Below, in pieces: positions 25,600 to 35,411 of a stretch of 64,000 bases of DNA (position 1 is its first letter; each line of letters begins with the position of its first letter). The stretch is from Hymenobacter qilianensis. Lineage in GTDB: Bacteria > Bacteroidota > Bacteroidia > Cytophagales > Hymenobacteraceae. The position numbers and the translations under genes are program-made. The notes under the pieces are model-generated. The model was not told where the DNA came from, did not search any database, and saw only the letters and a program-made list of their open reading frames with translations. Where the stretch lies: contig NZ_CP060784.1 of assembly GCF_014489555.1 (NCBI RefSeq), positions 1,302,001 to 1,366,000 on the forward strand, read 5' to 3'.

Positions 25600-27717
25600 T
25601 TAGCGCAGTTGATAGATGTCGACCAGTTCTTTGATTTCGGCCAAGGGGCGCGTGGGGGCGTTAGCGAAGGCGGAATCGGTCGCTTTGCGTAGGTCTGGAA
25701 GTAGAGCACGCAGGCATCGCGCCACCATAGGGCCTCGCGGTGCTGAATGCGCAGGCGGGAGGCTATATCGGTGTGCTGCTCGGGGTCGACCTTGGGCTTT
25801 ACCTGCTCCCACTGCTGCTGCATCCAGAGCACGGAGTCGGCCCCAGAGTAGTAGCGGGTGGTCAGTTCATCCCACAGAGTGTTGCCGGTACTTAGCCGCT
25901 GCCCCCAGGGAACGTGGTGAAACCAAAGCAGATAGTCGGGGGGGCAAGTGGCCGGATTGCCCCAAAGCTGGCGCACCTGGGGGGAATACAAGCTGAGGGC
26001 ATTGGAGCCTTTGGCAGTGCGGTCGAAGCCCAGACCAATGGAGTCGGCTTTGTGGTAATACACGGAGGTCCAGTCGGGGCGGGCGCTTTTCTCCAGCCAG
26101 GGCTCGGGGCCGTAGTGGATGCTTTGACCCATAATGTGGTGCAAACCCAGTGGCGTGGTGTAGCGCACATAGATGTTGCGCGACTGATTGAGCACCTGCG
26201 CAATGGTATTCACGGCCTGAGGCTCGCGGGTGAGCGTCATCTTGGTCCATTCCTCGGCAACGGCATCCGACTTCAGTGTGTGGTCCCAAGCCAGCCGCCC
26301 GAAAGCGTACCAGTTGGCCTGGCCTACGGGGTGGCCGGTCCAGTTGCGGTCGGAGCCGATGTTGGCCACGCCGGCAATGCCGCTGATGCTGTGCTTTTCC
26401 AGGGTGCCATCAATCACTTTGGCCACCGTCGAGCCTTTGCCTTGGGAATACGTGTCCGACTCCAGGCATTCTTTGATAAGCGGGCCCAGGTACACGAGGT
26501 GAGTAGCAAAGCCCAGATACTCCTGGGTAAGCTGCACTTCCAGCACGAGCGGGGTGCGGGGCATGGCGCCAAACAGCGGGTGAAACGGCTCGCGCGATTG
26601 GAAGTCAATCGGGCCGTTTTTCACCTGCACCAGCACCTTCGGGGCAAATTTGCCGTCGAGCGGCTTAAACTCCTCGTACGCTTCCTTAAACCGGTCGCCT
26701 TTGGAGTTGGCTTTGTACACGAAGGCGCGCCACATTACGATGCCGTCGTGCTGGCCCAATGACTCGGCAAGCATGTTGGCGCCGTCGGCGTGGTTGCGGC
26801 CGTAGTCCTGGGGGCCGGGCTCGCCTTCGGAGTTGGCTTTTACCAGAAAGCCACCGAAGTCGGGAATGGTCTTGTAGATTTCATCCGTGCGGGCCTTCCA
26901 CCACTGCCGCACTTTGGGGTCAAGCGGATCGGAGGTAGAAAGCCCCCAATGAGCTTGGGAGCCGCCCACATCACCGACAGATACACCCGGATGCCGTAGG
27001 GCCGCATGACATCGGCCACGGCCGCCACCTTCCGCAAGTACTCGGGCGTGAGGTAGCGGGCGCTGGCATTCACGTTGTTGACTACGATGCCATTGATGCC
27101 AATAGAAGCATTGGCGCGGGCATAGTCCTTGTAGCGAGGGTCAATGACCTCGGGCAGCTCTAGCCATTTCCAGATGGAAGAACCCGCGTAGCCGCGCTCC
27201 ACGGTACCATTGGGGTTGTCCCAATGATTAAGCATGCGGTACTGAACGCGCGGCTGACTGGTCAGGGCCGCCGTGGGGGCATTTGCCCGGTTTGCACGTG
27301 GCGAAGCAGGGCGAAACAGCCGTAGAGTACGGCCGCGTCGGTGGGGCCAGTTACGACTAGTCCGCCATTTTGCTCCGATATTTTGTAGCCTTCCTTGCCC
27401 AGCGTGGGGTCGGCGGCTACTTGCAAGCGGATTCGCCCCTTACCGCCCGATGCTCCCACCGACACCGGGCGGCCCAACAAACCTTGCAGCCCGAGTTGCA
27501 GCTCGTGGGCGGCCGTTTGTAAAGTAGGCGAGGCTCCATTTTCTACTGTAATGCCCTTGGCCTGCGCCTGCCAGGCCTTGCGTAAGCGCGCATCTGGCAG
27601 CTGGTCGTACTTCAGCCACAAGCGGTAGCCATCGTCGGCAAGGCCCTGTTGAAGGGAGCCAACGCATAGAACTACAAGCAGGAGGAGAAAGCGAAATACC
27701 ATAGGTGGGAAGGGCAA
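25600..27717 (-). CDS. Alpha-glucuronidase GH67, second copy (three apparent frameshifts)
   Basis: Same activity class as the copy at 5.4-7.4 kb: cleaves glucuronosyl groups from xylo-oligosaccharides. It has a signal segment ([18 protein letters not shown]), then [17 protein letters not shown], the general-acid block [14 protein letters not shown] and the Asp/Glu block [13 protein letters not shown]. One-base losses at 27275-27279 (restores [14 protein letters not shown]), 26943-26947 (restores [12 protein letters not shown]) and about 25667-25671 (restores [16 protein letters not shown], stop at 25600) turn four fragments into one reading of about 706 residues. It is 10 bp after uxuA and 24 bp before the SDR gene, so release of glucuronate is tied to its catabolism. 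Confidence 0.92.
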
Positions 27718-27727
27718 TTGAAAAGAA

Positions 27728-28984
27728 TTAATTGAAGTGGGAAGCGAGAGAATCGGCGTTGGTGTGGATTGGGGGGCTTTTTTCGGTTTCCTGCATGCTC
27801 CGGCGAATACCCAGCTCCAGTCCGCGCAGCTCGGCTAGTCCGCGCAGGCGGCCAATGGCCGAGTAGCCGGGATAAGTGCGTTTTTCCAAGTCGTCGAGCA
27901 TCTGGTGGCCGTGGTCGGGGCGCATAGGAATGCTTGCGTTGCCTTCGCCCGTGCGGGCGCGGCGCAGCTCCTCGCGCACCAGCTCCTTCACCACCGCGTA
28001 CATATCCACGTCGCCAGTGAGATGATCGGCCTCGTGGAAGTTGCGCGGGTTTTCTTCGCGCTTGGTGGCCCGGAGGTGGATAAAGTGAATGCGGGGGGCA
28101 AATCGGCGGGCCATGCCGGCCAGGTCGTTATCGGGCCGAACGCCCAGCGAGCCCGTGCAGAAGGTCAGGCCATTGGCGGGCGAATCATACGCCTGCAGCA
28201 AGCCAGTGAGGTCGGCTTCGGTGCTTACCACGCGCGGCAAACCCATGAGCGGAAACGGCGGATCGTCGGGGTGAATGCACAGATTAACCCCTACTTCTTC
28301 AGCCGTTGGGCCTACTGCCCGCAGAAAGTAATACAGGTTTTCGCGTAGCTCAGCGGCGCCGATATTGGCGTACTGATCCAACAAACCTTGAAATTGGGTT
28401 AGCTGAAAAGCTTCCTCCGAGCCGGGCAACCCAAGCAGCACCGTATCCGATAACGTTTGCAGCTCGGCCGGCGACATAGCTTCAAACTGAGTGCGGGCCG
28501 CGGCTGCCACTGTTGAGTCGTAATCGTTTTCGGCACCGGGACGCTTCAAAATGCACAGGTCGAAAACGGCGAAATCCTGCCACACAAAGCGTAGCGCCCG
28601 CGAGCCGTCGGGCATCTGATAGTTCAGGTTGGTACGCGACCAGTCCAGCACTGGCATGAAGTTGTAGCACACCGTCTGAATGCCACAAGCAGCCAGATTG
28701 CGCAACGACTCCTTATAGTTCTCTATGTACTGAGTCCGCGTAGGCAAGCCTTTCTTGATGTCCTCGTGCACGGGCAGGCTTTCTACTACTGCCCAATGCA
28801 AGGCCGAATACTGGCCATCATCAGTCTCAATCAGCTGCTGGCGCGCCCGAATTTCTTCCATTGGCCACACCGCTCCCACGGGCAGCTGGTGCAGGGCCGT
28901 AACTACGCCGCTACATCCGGCCTGGCGGAGTGAGTGAAGAGAAACCGGATCATGGGGTCCGAACCAGCGCATGGTGTGCAACAT
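27728..28984 (-). CDS. uxuA: Mannonate dehydratase
   Basis: Converts D-mannonate to 2-keto-3-deoxygluconate in glucuronate catabolism. It is 418 residues. The N-terminus WFGPHDPVSLHSLRQAG is family-typical, followed by GVVTALHQLPVGAVW, YNFMPVLDWSRT, NLCIHPDDPPFPLMGLPRVV (metal-binding His/Asp region) and MRPDHGHQML near the C-terminus. It is the first gene of the uxuA-GH67-SDR-susC-susD unit, and its promoter region holds the operator at 29161-29191. The last ~20 codons follow a run of six C, so the exact C-terminus is uncertain given the run errors elsewhere. Confidence 0.95.
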   Translation of the reverse strand: MLHTMRWFGPHDPVSLHSLRQAGCSGVVTALHQLPVGAVWPMEEIRARQQLIETDDGQYSALHWAVVESLPVHEDIKKGLPTRTQYIENYKESLRNLAACGIQTVCYNFMPVLDWSRTNLNYQMPDGSRALRFVWQDFAVFDLCILKRPGAENDYDSTVAAAARTQFEAMSPAELQTLSDTVLLGLPGSEEAFQLTQFQGLLDQYANIGAAELRENLYYFLRAVGPTAEEVGVNLCIHPDDPPFPLMGLPRVVSTEADLTGLLQAYDSPANGLTFCTGSLGVRPDNDLAGMARRFAPRIHFIHLRATKREENPRNFHEADHLTGDVDMYAVVKELVREELRRARTGEGNASIPMRPDHGHQMLDDLEKRTYPGYSAIGRLRGLAELRGLELGIRRSMQETEKSPPIHTNADSLASHFN

Positions 28985-29313
28985 AGGCGCTTTGTATTAT
29001 AAAAGTCCAATTAACTTTAAGCTCTACGGTTTGTATCGGAGGCTTTGCCGAAAAAGCCGCAACAAGCTATTTAGAGTAACTTGCTCTCGAAGATAGAATA
29101 ACAATTGGAACCGAAAGCAAAAAAAAACATGGCCTAACTGGCTGATTTCTAAATAAAAATACCGGAAACGTTACCGGAAACGGTTTCGATAGGTATTCTT
29201 AAAACTCATCTATACAAAAAATAATTTTAGATTATCTTCGAATAATCAAGGAGGATATTTCTTAGTGCTTTTCCACTACCGCTTAGGCATTTAGAAATAA
29301 TACTATTCATATT
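28985..29313. other. Divergent promoter region between uxuA and lacI
   Basis: There is no gene. It contains the operator-like repeats at 29161-29197 and the lacI leader (A/T-rich, with TTAGAAATAATACTATT at 29291-29307 just before the start codon). Both transcription directions are probably controlled here. Confidence 0.7.
29161..29191. promoter_or_regulatory. LacI-family operator between uxuA and lacI
   Basis: Two direct copies of ACCGGAAACG (29161-29170 and 29173-29182) are followed by GTTTCGATA. The right half and its flank (29176-29197) match the xylB-side operator exactly over 22 bases, while the left half has diverged. Probably recognised by the adjacent regulator and used for autoregulation and for uxuA. 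Confidence 0.7.
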
Positions 29314-30492
29314 ATGATGAAATGCACAAAGTGCACCTCCGCCGATGCGGTGATGCGGGCAGGCTTCATTCGGGGCCGCCAACGGTTCTTCTGCAAAGCC
29401 TGCGACTATCACTTCACGGATAATAAGGCTCTTCCGGCGCCGGAGCGCAAACGGCACCAAACCACGATCAGCGACGTGGCAAAAGTGTTGGGCGTAGCGC
29501 CCTCCACGGTGTCGCGGGCGCTCAATGGCCACTCCGACATCAACTCAAATACCCGGCAGGCAATTATTGACGTGGCCCGGCAACTGGACTATCAGCCTAA
29601 TTTGCTGGCTCAGAGCCTTAAAAGCAGCGAAACCAAGACCATTGGCGTTGTTATTCCTGACATTGAGCGACCATTTTTCGCTACGGCTATCAGTGGTATT
29701 CAGCAGGTAGTGACGGAGGCGGGCTACCGCGTCATGATCTGTCAGTCGAAGGAGTCGTATGATGTAGAAGTCAGCAATGTACAGGCACTTATCGCCAGCC
29801 GCGTAGACGGGCTGCTGATTTGCCACTCCCGCGAAACCCAGAACTTCGACCACGTGAAGCCGCTGGCCTGCCGCGGAATTCCGGTGGTGCATTTTGATCG
29901 GGTGAGCAACGAGGTGGACAGCGCCAAAGTGATTCTGGATGACTGGAATGGCGCTTTCAACGTGACCGAACACCTGATTGAGCAGGGCGCGCAACGTATT
30001 GCAATCCTGGCGGGGCCTGAGTCTTTGCTGATCAGCCGTAATCGTTTAGCGGGCTACCAGCATGCCCTCAAACGCAACCAAATGCCCCTGCGCCCGGAGT
30101 ACGAGGTGCACATAGAGTTTCAGCCCGAGGAAGCCGTAGCAGCCTTAGACGCGTGGCTGGCTCTACCCGAGCCTCCCGACGCCATTTTTGCTATTAACTA
30201 CACCAATGCGTTTGATTTGCTGGTCGCCCTCAAAAAGCGCGGCCTGCGGGTGCCAGACGATATGGCGGTGGTAGGGTTCGGCGACGAGTTTATGGCTTCG
30301 ATGATAGAGCCCGGCCTGACGACCGTTGATCTACACCCTTATCGTATCGGGCAGCAGGCGGCGCGGCTCTTTCTCGAGCAAATGCGGATGAAGGAGAACT
30401 TCCAGCCCCGCACCTTCGTCATCTCCGGCGACCTGGTGATCCGGCAGTCATCTTTGAAGGGCAAGGGAAATTATTTTAAGCTGGAGATTTAA
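29314..30492 (+). CDS. LacI-family regulator with N-terminal zinc ribbon
   Basis: 392-residue transcription factor. Residues ~4-36 hold two CxxC pairs (CTKC and CKAC) around GFIRGRQRFF, the layout of the InsA/IS1-type zinc ribbon. A LacI helix-turn-helix follows (TTISDVAKVLGVAPSTVSRALNG, ~50-73, shown here as motif), then hinge residues and a periplasmic-binding-protein-like sensor domain (TIGVVIPDIERPFF, VHFDRVSNEVDS, AVVGFGDEF). Classical LacI proteins start at the HTH, so the ~45-residue extension is extra. It is divergent from uxuA. It likely represses or activates the xylan and glucuronate genes through the 22-mer operators at 3.1 and 29.2 kb. The effector is unknown. Confidence 0.93.
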   Translation: MMKCTKCTSADAVMRAGFIRGRQRFFCKACDYHFTDNKALPAPERKRHQTTISDVAKVLGVAPSTVSRALNGHSDINSNTRQAIIDVARQLDYQPNLLAQSLKSSETKTIGVVIPDIERPFFATAISGIQQVVTEAGYRVMICQSKESYDVEVSNVQALIASRVDGLLICHSRETQNFDHVKPLACRGIPVVHFDRVSNEVDSAKVILDDWNGAFNVTEHLIEQGAQRIAILAGPESLLISRNRLAGYQHALKRNQMPLRPEYEVHIEFQPEEAVAALDAWLALPEPPDAIFAINYTNAFDLLVALKKRGLRVPDDMAVVGFGDEFMASMIEPGLTTVDLHPYRIGQQAARLFLEQMRMKENFQPRTFVISGDLVIRQSSLKGKGNYFKLEI

Positions 30493-30508
30493 ACCTGCCG
30501 GCTCTCGT

Positions 30509-33210
30509 CTACTGTATCACGCATCGGCTCTGGAAATGGCCGTCGGGGGTGTGGTAGCGCACCACATAAATGCCCCCGGTAAGCCAGCCAGAGCCAAGTC
30601 GCCCTCTGCCGCGTCTTTTACCGTCTGCGTGCGAACCACCTGGCCGCTTTGGTTAACTATACTGAGGGTGGCCGCAACAGTTGGCCCGGTATAGCGGTAG
30701 TACGCCCGCCCGGCCACAACCACGGTAGGATACACGTCGAAGCCAGGTACAACTTTGGGTCGTTTTAGGGCCCGCACAGGCGAATAATTCACCGTGCCGT
30801 CGAGGTCGGTTTGGCGGAGGCGGTAATAGAGCACCGCCGCTCCGGGCGGCAGGTTGTCATCGCGGAAAGTATAGCGGTGCGAGGCAGTGCTCGTGCCAGC
30901 GCCATTCAGCTTGGCGATGGCGGCAAAAATTTGCCCCCCAGTGCTGCGCTCCACCGTAAAGCTGGCGTTGTCCTTTTCTGAGGCCGTAGTCCAGGTTAAA
31001 CTCACCGTAGAGGAGCCGCTGGCTACGGCCGTAAAGCTTACTAGCTCAACTGGTAAGGGGACAACACTGGAACCCTGGTAAAGATAGACCTGGCCTTGCC
31101 GGTTGTTTGCGTATGGGTCGCCGATCATTATATCGTCGTCCCCATCCCCATCGATGTCCCCGACCCCGGCTACTACACTCCCAAATAGAAAGGCAGTCGT
31201 TGTGCTTTCCGGTGTCTTCAATATGATGGGGCTCGTGGTATACAGCCCAGAACTGGACCCATGATAGAGATACGCTCTGCCCTTATTCCCATCAGAACCA
31301 TAGGCTCCAATCAGTACATCAGCATACCCATCCTTATCCACATCCCCAGCGCTGGCAATGTCCAGCCCAAAAAAGCTCCCCGGCTTTGCCATGGGGTCAT
31401 CGAGCGTTACATGGGTCGTGTTGATTCCGGCAGGGCCACCGTTATAGAAGTAAGCACGGTTCGGGGTGCCACCCAGACCGGCTATGATTCCTACCAAAAT
31501 ATCGGAATAGCCGTCTCCATTTACGTCTCCTACTCCACATACACTTACACCAAACTGGCTGAGCCTCACCCCATGAGGCTCATTTAGTATGGTGGGTGGG
31601 GTGACTAGTCCAGCGTTAGAGCCGTGGTACACGTAAGCACGCCCCCGATTATTATTGGCGCCCTGAGCCCCAATCACCACATCAGCATAGCCATCCTTGT
31701 TCACATCGCCAGCCCTGCTACGCTGACGCCAAACCAATCTTCACCTGTGTTGACTGGGTTGGCGATGATGACAGGAGTAGTGTTTATTCCTAAGCTAGTA
31801 CCCCGATACAAGTAAGCTCGCCCTTGGTAGTTATTATTACCAAAAGCGCCAACCATTACATCGTTGTAGCTGTCGCCATCGATATCGCCGACGCCCGCCA
31901 CACTGTTACCAAAATAATCGCCGCTATTGCTACCGGGGGAAGCCAGCAAGGTAGGATCTTCGGTGACAAGGCCAGTGCCGGAGCCTCGGTAGAAGTATAC
32001 CCGTCTTGACCCACTACTGATGCTTTCAGCGCTTATCAATACATCGTCGTACCCATCGTTATCAATATCTCCTGCTCCCGCCATATTCTGACCAAAGGCG
32101 CGCGTATTTGCAGGGGCAACTAAGACCGTAGGATTGGCAGTAACCAATCCGTTTTTGCTGCCATAATAGAGGTACGCCCGGCTTTTGTATATAACACCTG
32201 AATTGTTAGCAGTGTCGCTGGCAGCAATGAGTACATCGTCGTAGCCATCTCCGTTTACATCGCCGGCTCCCGCTATGCGATGGCCGAAGGTGGTTCGCTT
32301 CTTCGGGCCAGGCTCAGCAATGGTGATGGGGGTAGTGATAAGCGGATCAATAACGAGCGGATAGGTGGCGCGCGCATCATCCACGACCAGCGCTACTGTT
32401 TTTTCATCGGCGCTGAGCTGCATTCGCGACGCTAGTACCCGCCCGGTTGCGTCCCAGGCGCGTAGGCCCGCATAGCGAAGCACTTCTTTGCCGGCCTCAC
32501 GCAAGCTCAATGCCTGCCCATCCGCGTGCCCTGCTACTTGCAGATTGGTATGCAGAGCCAACTGCACCTGCACCGGACCGGACCGGCCAGCCGGCCGCTG
32601 AAACAAGGTATAGTTCTGACGCAACCCTGCCGGCGAGTTCTCATAATCGACGGCGAAGGCTGCGCCGTGGGCATATGCCGCCTTATTTTCCTGGCAGGTG
32701 GTACCGGTGGAAGTGTCTTCCGGCAAAAACTTCAGCTTATCGCCTCGCCCGATGCCGCGCAGCTTTAAGCTTAGCTGCCACGCCCGGGAAGCCTTGGCGC
32801 GGTCGGCGGAAACGGCCACGGTATAGGCCGCAGCGCCCAGGGTAGAAATTAGCCCCTGATCAGGATTATCGGCGATAGTGGCAGCTGAGTGCTCACTGGA
32901 TTGATACAGAAAGTAGGCGCGGCGCTGCACATCAGCCAGCACGGCCGCAAGTTCGTCGGTAGCCGGAGCAGCCCGCGAAACTGCACTTTGAGCAAGTCCG
33001 GCGGCGGGTCCGTTAGCCAGCCCACCCGCACTAGGCTTGGCAGATGCTTCCTGGCTGGAAAAAAGCCCCCAGCGGGACCAGCAGCCTGAGTAGCAAGCGT
33101 CCGGCTGGTGGCGATAAAATTCAAATAAAAAAGCCCCCACTAACAGTGGCCACTACAAAAAAGCCGACAGCACAGATACAGTGCCTCAAAAACGAGGAAA
33201 TGCGTAACAT
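30509..33210 (-). CDS. Large FG-GAP repeat protein with T9SS sorting domain (several apparent frameshifts)
   Basis: Secreted or surface protein of about 900 residues. Repeats of the form GDVNGDGY.DVLIG (calcium-binding FG-GAP blades) fill the middle, roughly eight copies. A fibronectin-like segment follows, then a C-terminal sorting domain with VYPTVVVAGRAYYRY and, after correction at 30573-30577, GIYVVRYHTPDGHFQ and stop at 30509. Other breaks are at 31713-31715 (restores SVAGAGDVNKDGY) and in the leader at 33066-33070 and 33134-33138. With both leader corrections the start becomes ATG 33210, giving a hydrophobic export segment (CICAVGFFVVATVSGG). Function unknown; possibly adhesion. No clear link to the xylan locus. 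Confidence 0.82.
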
Positions 33211-33447
33211 AAAAATTAGAGTAGAACAATTGGCTCATAGACACTTAACATTAGATAAGACACCAATAACCTGTAAAAGCAGGGGTATGGAGGTGGCGCA
33301 AGCTAGTGGGGTGCGCGGGCCCCTTTGTCCAACATTCAATCTGGCACAAGCCGGAAGGAGCGTTAGAAGATCTTTACTAAATATACATGTAAACGTTCTC
33401 GCGTTTGAAAGCAAGCAAGAAAATTTGTGACTAAGCCTACATATTTC

Positions 33448-33705
33448 TTAGCGCATAATCTTGCCGCGTAAGTCCCAGTGGCTGGATTTTACCGTCATAC
33501 CATCACCTTCCCGCTTGATTGTGCGCGTGTAGCGCTCACCGGCAATGAGGCCGTCAGGTCGGCGCTTACCAAAAAATAACGTCACGGGTTCACCGTGCTG
33601 GTTGGTCACAAAGGTGATATCATAATCTTTGAACACATCGTGGATGCTGGTGGAGGGCTCAAACGTCTTGTTAAGCTTCTTTTCTAATTCGGGATGAAGG
33701 GGCAT
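33448..33705 (-). CDS. Small hypothetical protein
   Basis: 85 residues, no signal peptide and no recognised motif. It begins MPLHPELEKKLNKTFEP and contains ITFVTNQHGEPVTLFFGKRR, a mixed alpha/beta pattern. The translated composition and lack of an overlapping better frame support a real gene, but no function can be assigned. Confidence 0.6.
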   Translation of the reverse strand: MPLHPELEKKLNKTFEPSTSIHDVFKDYDITFVTNQHGEPVTLFFGKRRPDGLIAGERYTRTIKREGDGMTVKSSHWDLRGKIMR

Positions 33706-33896
33706 AATCTGCAGTTAAAAATTATACTAGGTGCTCACCTAAGCGCAGACAGCAGGTGTGAACTGGGACCTTTTGAAGCCGCCAAAAACTGCTGTTACCT
33801 GTTTTTAAGTAGCAGGAGATTAGGACAGGATCTCAGCCATCTGCTTTCCCGTGGCTGTTTATGAGGCGTCCTACCCGAAAACTCTGCTTCTATGGC

Positions 33897-34160
33897 TTAG
33901 GATGGCACATTGGTAGCTGGAGCATGCTTAATGCGAAACCGTATCCCCATGGCTCGCAGTCGCTTCCGGTAGTGCGCAAGCAGGCGCAATGTTGCCATAT
34001 CCAGCCGAGGCAAGCGGCAATCAATCCAAACCAGGCGTTTTCCGCTGCGAGCCGCTCGTCGGAGTGCCTCCTGCAAGAGCGGCAGCGCAGGTTCCCGCTC
34101 TAGGTCTTGTACCAAGACAAGTCGATACGTACGCGGCAGAATTTCGTGGTATACCTGCAT
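33897..34160 (-). CDS. Small hypothetical protein, possibly STAS-like
   Basis: 87 residues. The pattern LLQEALRRAARSGKRLVWIDC then LRLLAHYRKRLRAMGIRFRI is a helix-strand-helix-strand order that recalls half of a STAS or response-regulator-like fold. No catalytic motif is seen. It stands alone between uncharacterised intergenic stretches. The family suggestion is weak. Confidence 0.5.
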   Translation of the reverse strand: MQVYHEILPRTYRLVLVQDLEREPALPLLQEALRRAARSGKRLVWIDCRLPRLDMATLRLLAHYRKRLRAMGIRFRIKHAPATNVPS

Positions 34161-34206
34161 GAGTTGGTTCTGGTGGGAGAAAAACCGGGGCCGCTTCGAG
34201 CAGCAC

Positions 34207-34727
34207 TCATGAGGTTATACGGCGGAGATAAAAGTGTCGGCTAGGCCTTACAGGCTAATTCTGTGTGTGATTTACCTTGAATCTTGGGCTGCGTATTTGT
34301 CGCAGCTTTTGTACAACTCAAACTACTGCGCAGCTACCTCACGATACTTTAATGCTTCATGGCTTTGAGTACCGCAGTCGTTCCAAGCTGCACGGTTTGA
34401 GAGCATTGCGGCAGCAAGCAGATTAGAAAATCTGAACTCGTGAGCTCAAGGATAAACCCCTGCGCTAATGACTTTGGCCCGATATTTCGTTGTTATAAGT
34501 AGAAATACTTAACAGACTCTCATCAGCGCGTCTGTACTCGACATTATTACTCACGGGCCTCGAGAGAAGCCTTTTACACCTCAAATTATGTACACGTTGT
34601 TATTGCAAGGGGCGGATCCATCGGCAGTGATGGAATGCGTTTGCCCGTATAAATACCTGCTTGGTTCAGCTTGCGGGAAAAGTACGTATTATCGATCTTT
34701 GTATTCCGTAATAATACTGGACTGATC
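34207..34727. other. Gene-poor stretch
   Basis: No confident gene. A 45-codon frame (ATG 34588 to stop 34725, starting MYTLLLQGADPSAVM) ends just before the next start and could be a leader peptide, but nothing supports it beyond being open. An ATCTTTG element near 34693-34702 may be part of a promoter for the gene at 34728. Confidence 0.35.
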
Positions 34728-34946
34728 ATGCGTTCTACTTCCACCCTGAGTTCCCATCAAGCGCATCGCTTGGCGGTCTCGTTAGCATTCCATTTCCCTT
34801 CCTGTGCTTTTCTCACTCCGGGTCCTTATCATCAGCTGCTGCTTGAGGCCTTCGTGCGCGGGGAGCTAACAATGGATCAGGTACTGGTTCATCTGGAGGC
34901 TCACGAGTATGCGCCCGAGAGACGGTCAGTGGTGTATACAGCCTAA
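34728..34946 (+). CDS. Small hypothetical protein
   Basis: 72 residues from ATG 34728 (MRSTSTLSSHQAHRL); the longer reading to 34671 has no better start context. The central part FHFPSCAFLTPGPYHQLLLEAF is followed by VRGELTMDQVLVHLEAHEY, which loosely recalls the helical antitoxin VbhA signature. No toxin partner is adjacent. Function unknown. Confidence 0.5.
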   Translation: MRSTSTLSSHQAHRLAVSLAFHFPSCAFLTPGPYHQLLLEAFVRGELTMDQVLVHLEAHEYAPERRSVVYTA

Positions 34947-35168
34947 TGTCTGGAGTTTACAGGGGCGTTTGGCTGTAAGACTATAAGACTAGTCGAAGTA
35001 GCCCTGATGTTTAAGTGGCACTGAATCCTGTACGCTTAAAATTGGCTTGCGGTAGGAGTAAATGCGCTAGTCTCAGGCTTTGCATTACGCTCAGGTACAT
35101 GCAGTAGAGCGCCTCAGCCAAGAGTTGGAAGCAAGGGAATATGTATAGTCAGGTGCCCTGATAAAAAG

Positions 35169-35200
35169 AAAAGGCCTTTCCGTTATGGAAAGGCCTTTTT
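35169..35200. terminator. Hairpin terminator beside attL
   Basis: The arms AAAAGGCCTTTCC and GGAAAGGCCTTTT enclose GTTAT, ending in a T run that merges with the att repeat. It mirrors the terminator at 51461-51493 next to the tRNA gene, so it probably was the original tRNA terminator before the island inserted. Confidence 0.75.
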
Positions 35201-35217
35201 AGGTAGCGGGGACAGGA
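35197..35217. repeat. attL: 21-bp copy of the tRNA 3' end
   Basis: TTTTAGGTAGCGGGGACAGG plus A matches 51490-51510 exactly, which covers the 3' acceptor end of the tRNA-Met gene. The match breaks down right after, with AACCTG shared again. A tyrosine recombinase gene starts ~200 bp inside. This marks the left end of an insertion of ~16.3 kb. Confidence 0.88.
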
Positions 35218-35340
35218 ATGCAACCTGCATTTTTATACATACTACAAACGACCGTAAAAGTGGCCTTAAAATTCCAATAAGGCATATTTATCGTTCATGA
35301 TATCTGTTTGAGTATGTCTAAATAGTGTTAAAATCAAGAA

Positions 35341-35377
35341 GTGTGTACCCCTACGTGTACCCGAATGGGGTACACAC
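35341..35377. repeat. Inverted GTGTGTACCCC repeat before the integrase gene
   Basis: GTGTGTACCCC (35341-35351) faces its exact complement (35367-35377). The 16-mer GTACCCCTACGTGTAC at 35345-35360 recurs with one change at 51433-51448 and, inverted, at 48334-48349. Probable recombinase arm sites or an operator for the integrase gene. Confidence 0.65.
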
Positions 35378-35411
35378 CCTATATTTGATACGGCAACTAC
35401 ACACACTTTCT

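Larger units (their letters stand above)
34947..35411. other. Left island boundary: terminator, att copy, integrase-proximal repeats
   Basis: No gene. It holds the hairpin at 35169-35200, the att copy at 35197-35217 and the GTACCCC repeats at 35341-35377. The DNA before 35169 shows nothing recognisable. Confidence 0.6.

Noticed and set aside
35197..35230. A second tRNA gene at the left island end
   Set aside because: Only the last ~20 bases of the tRNA are repeated. No anticodon arm or D-arm is present, so it is an att copy.
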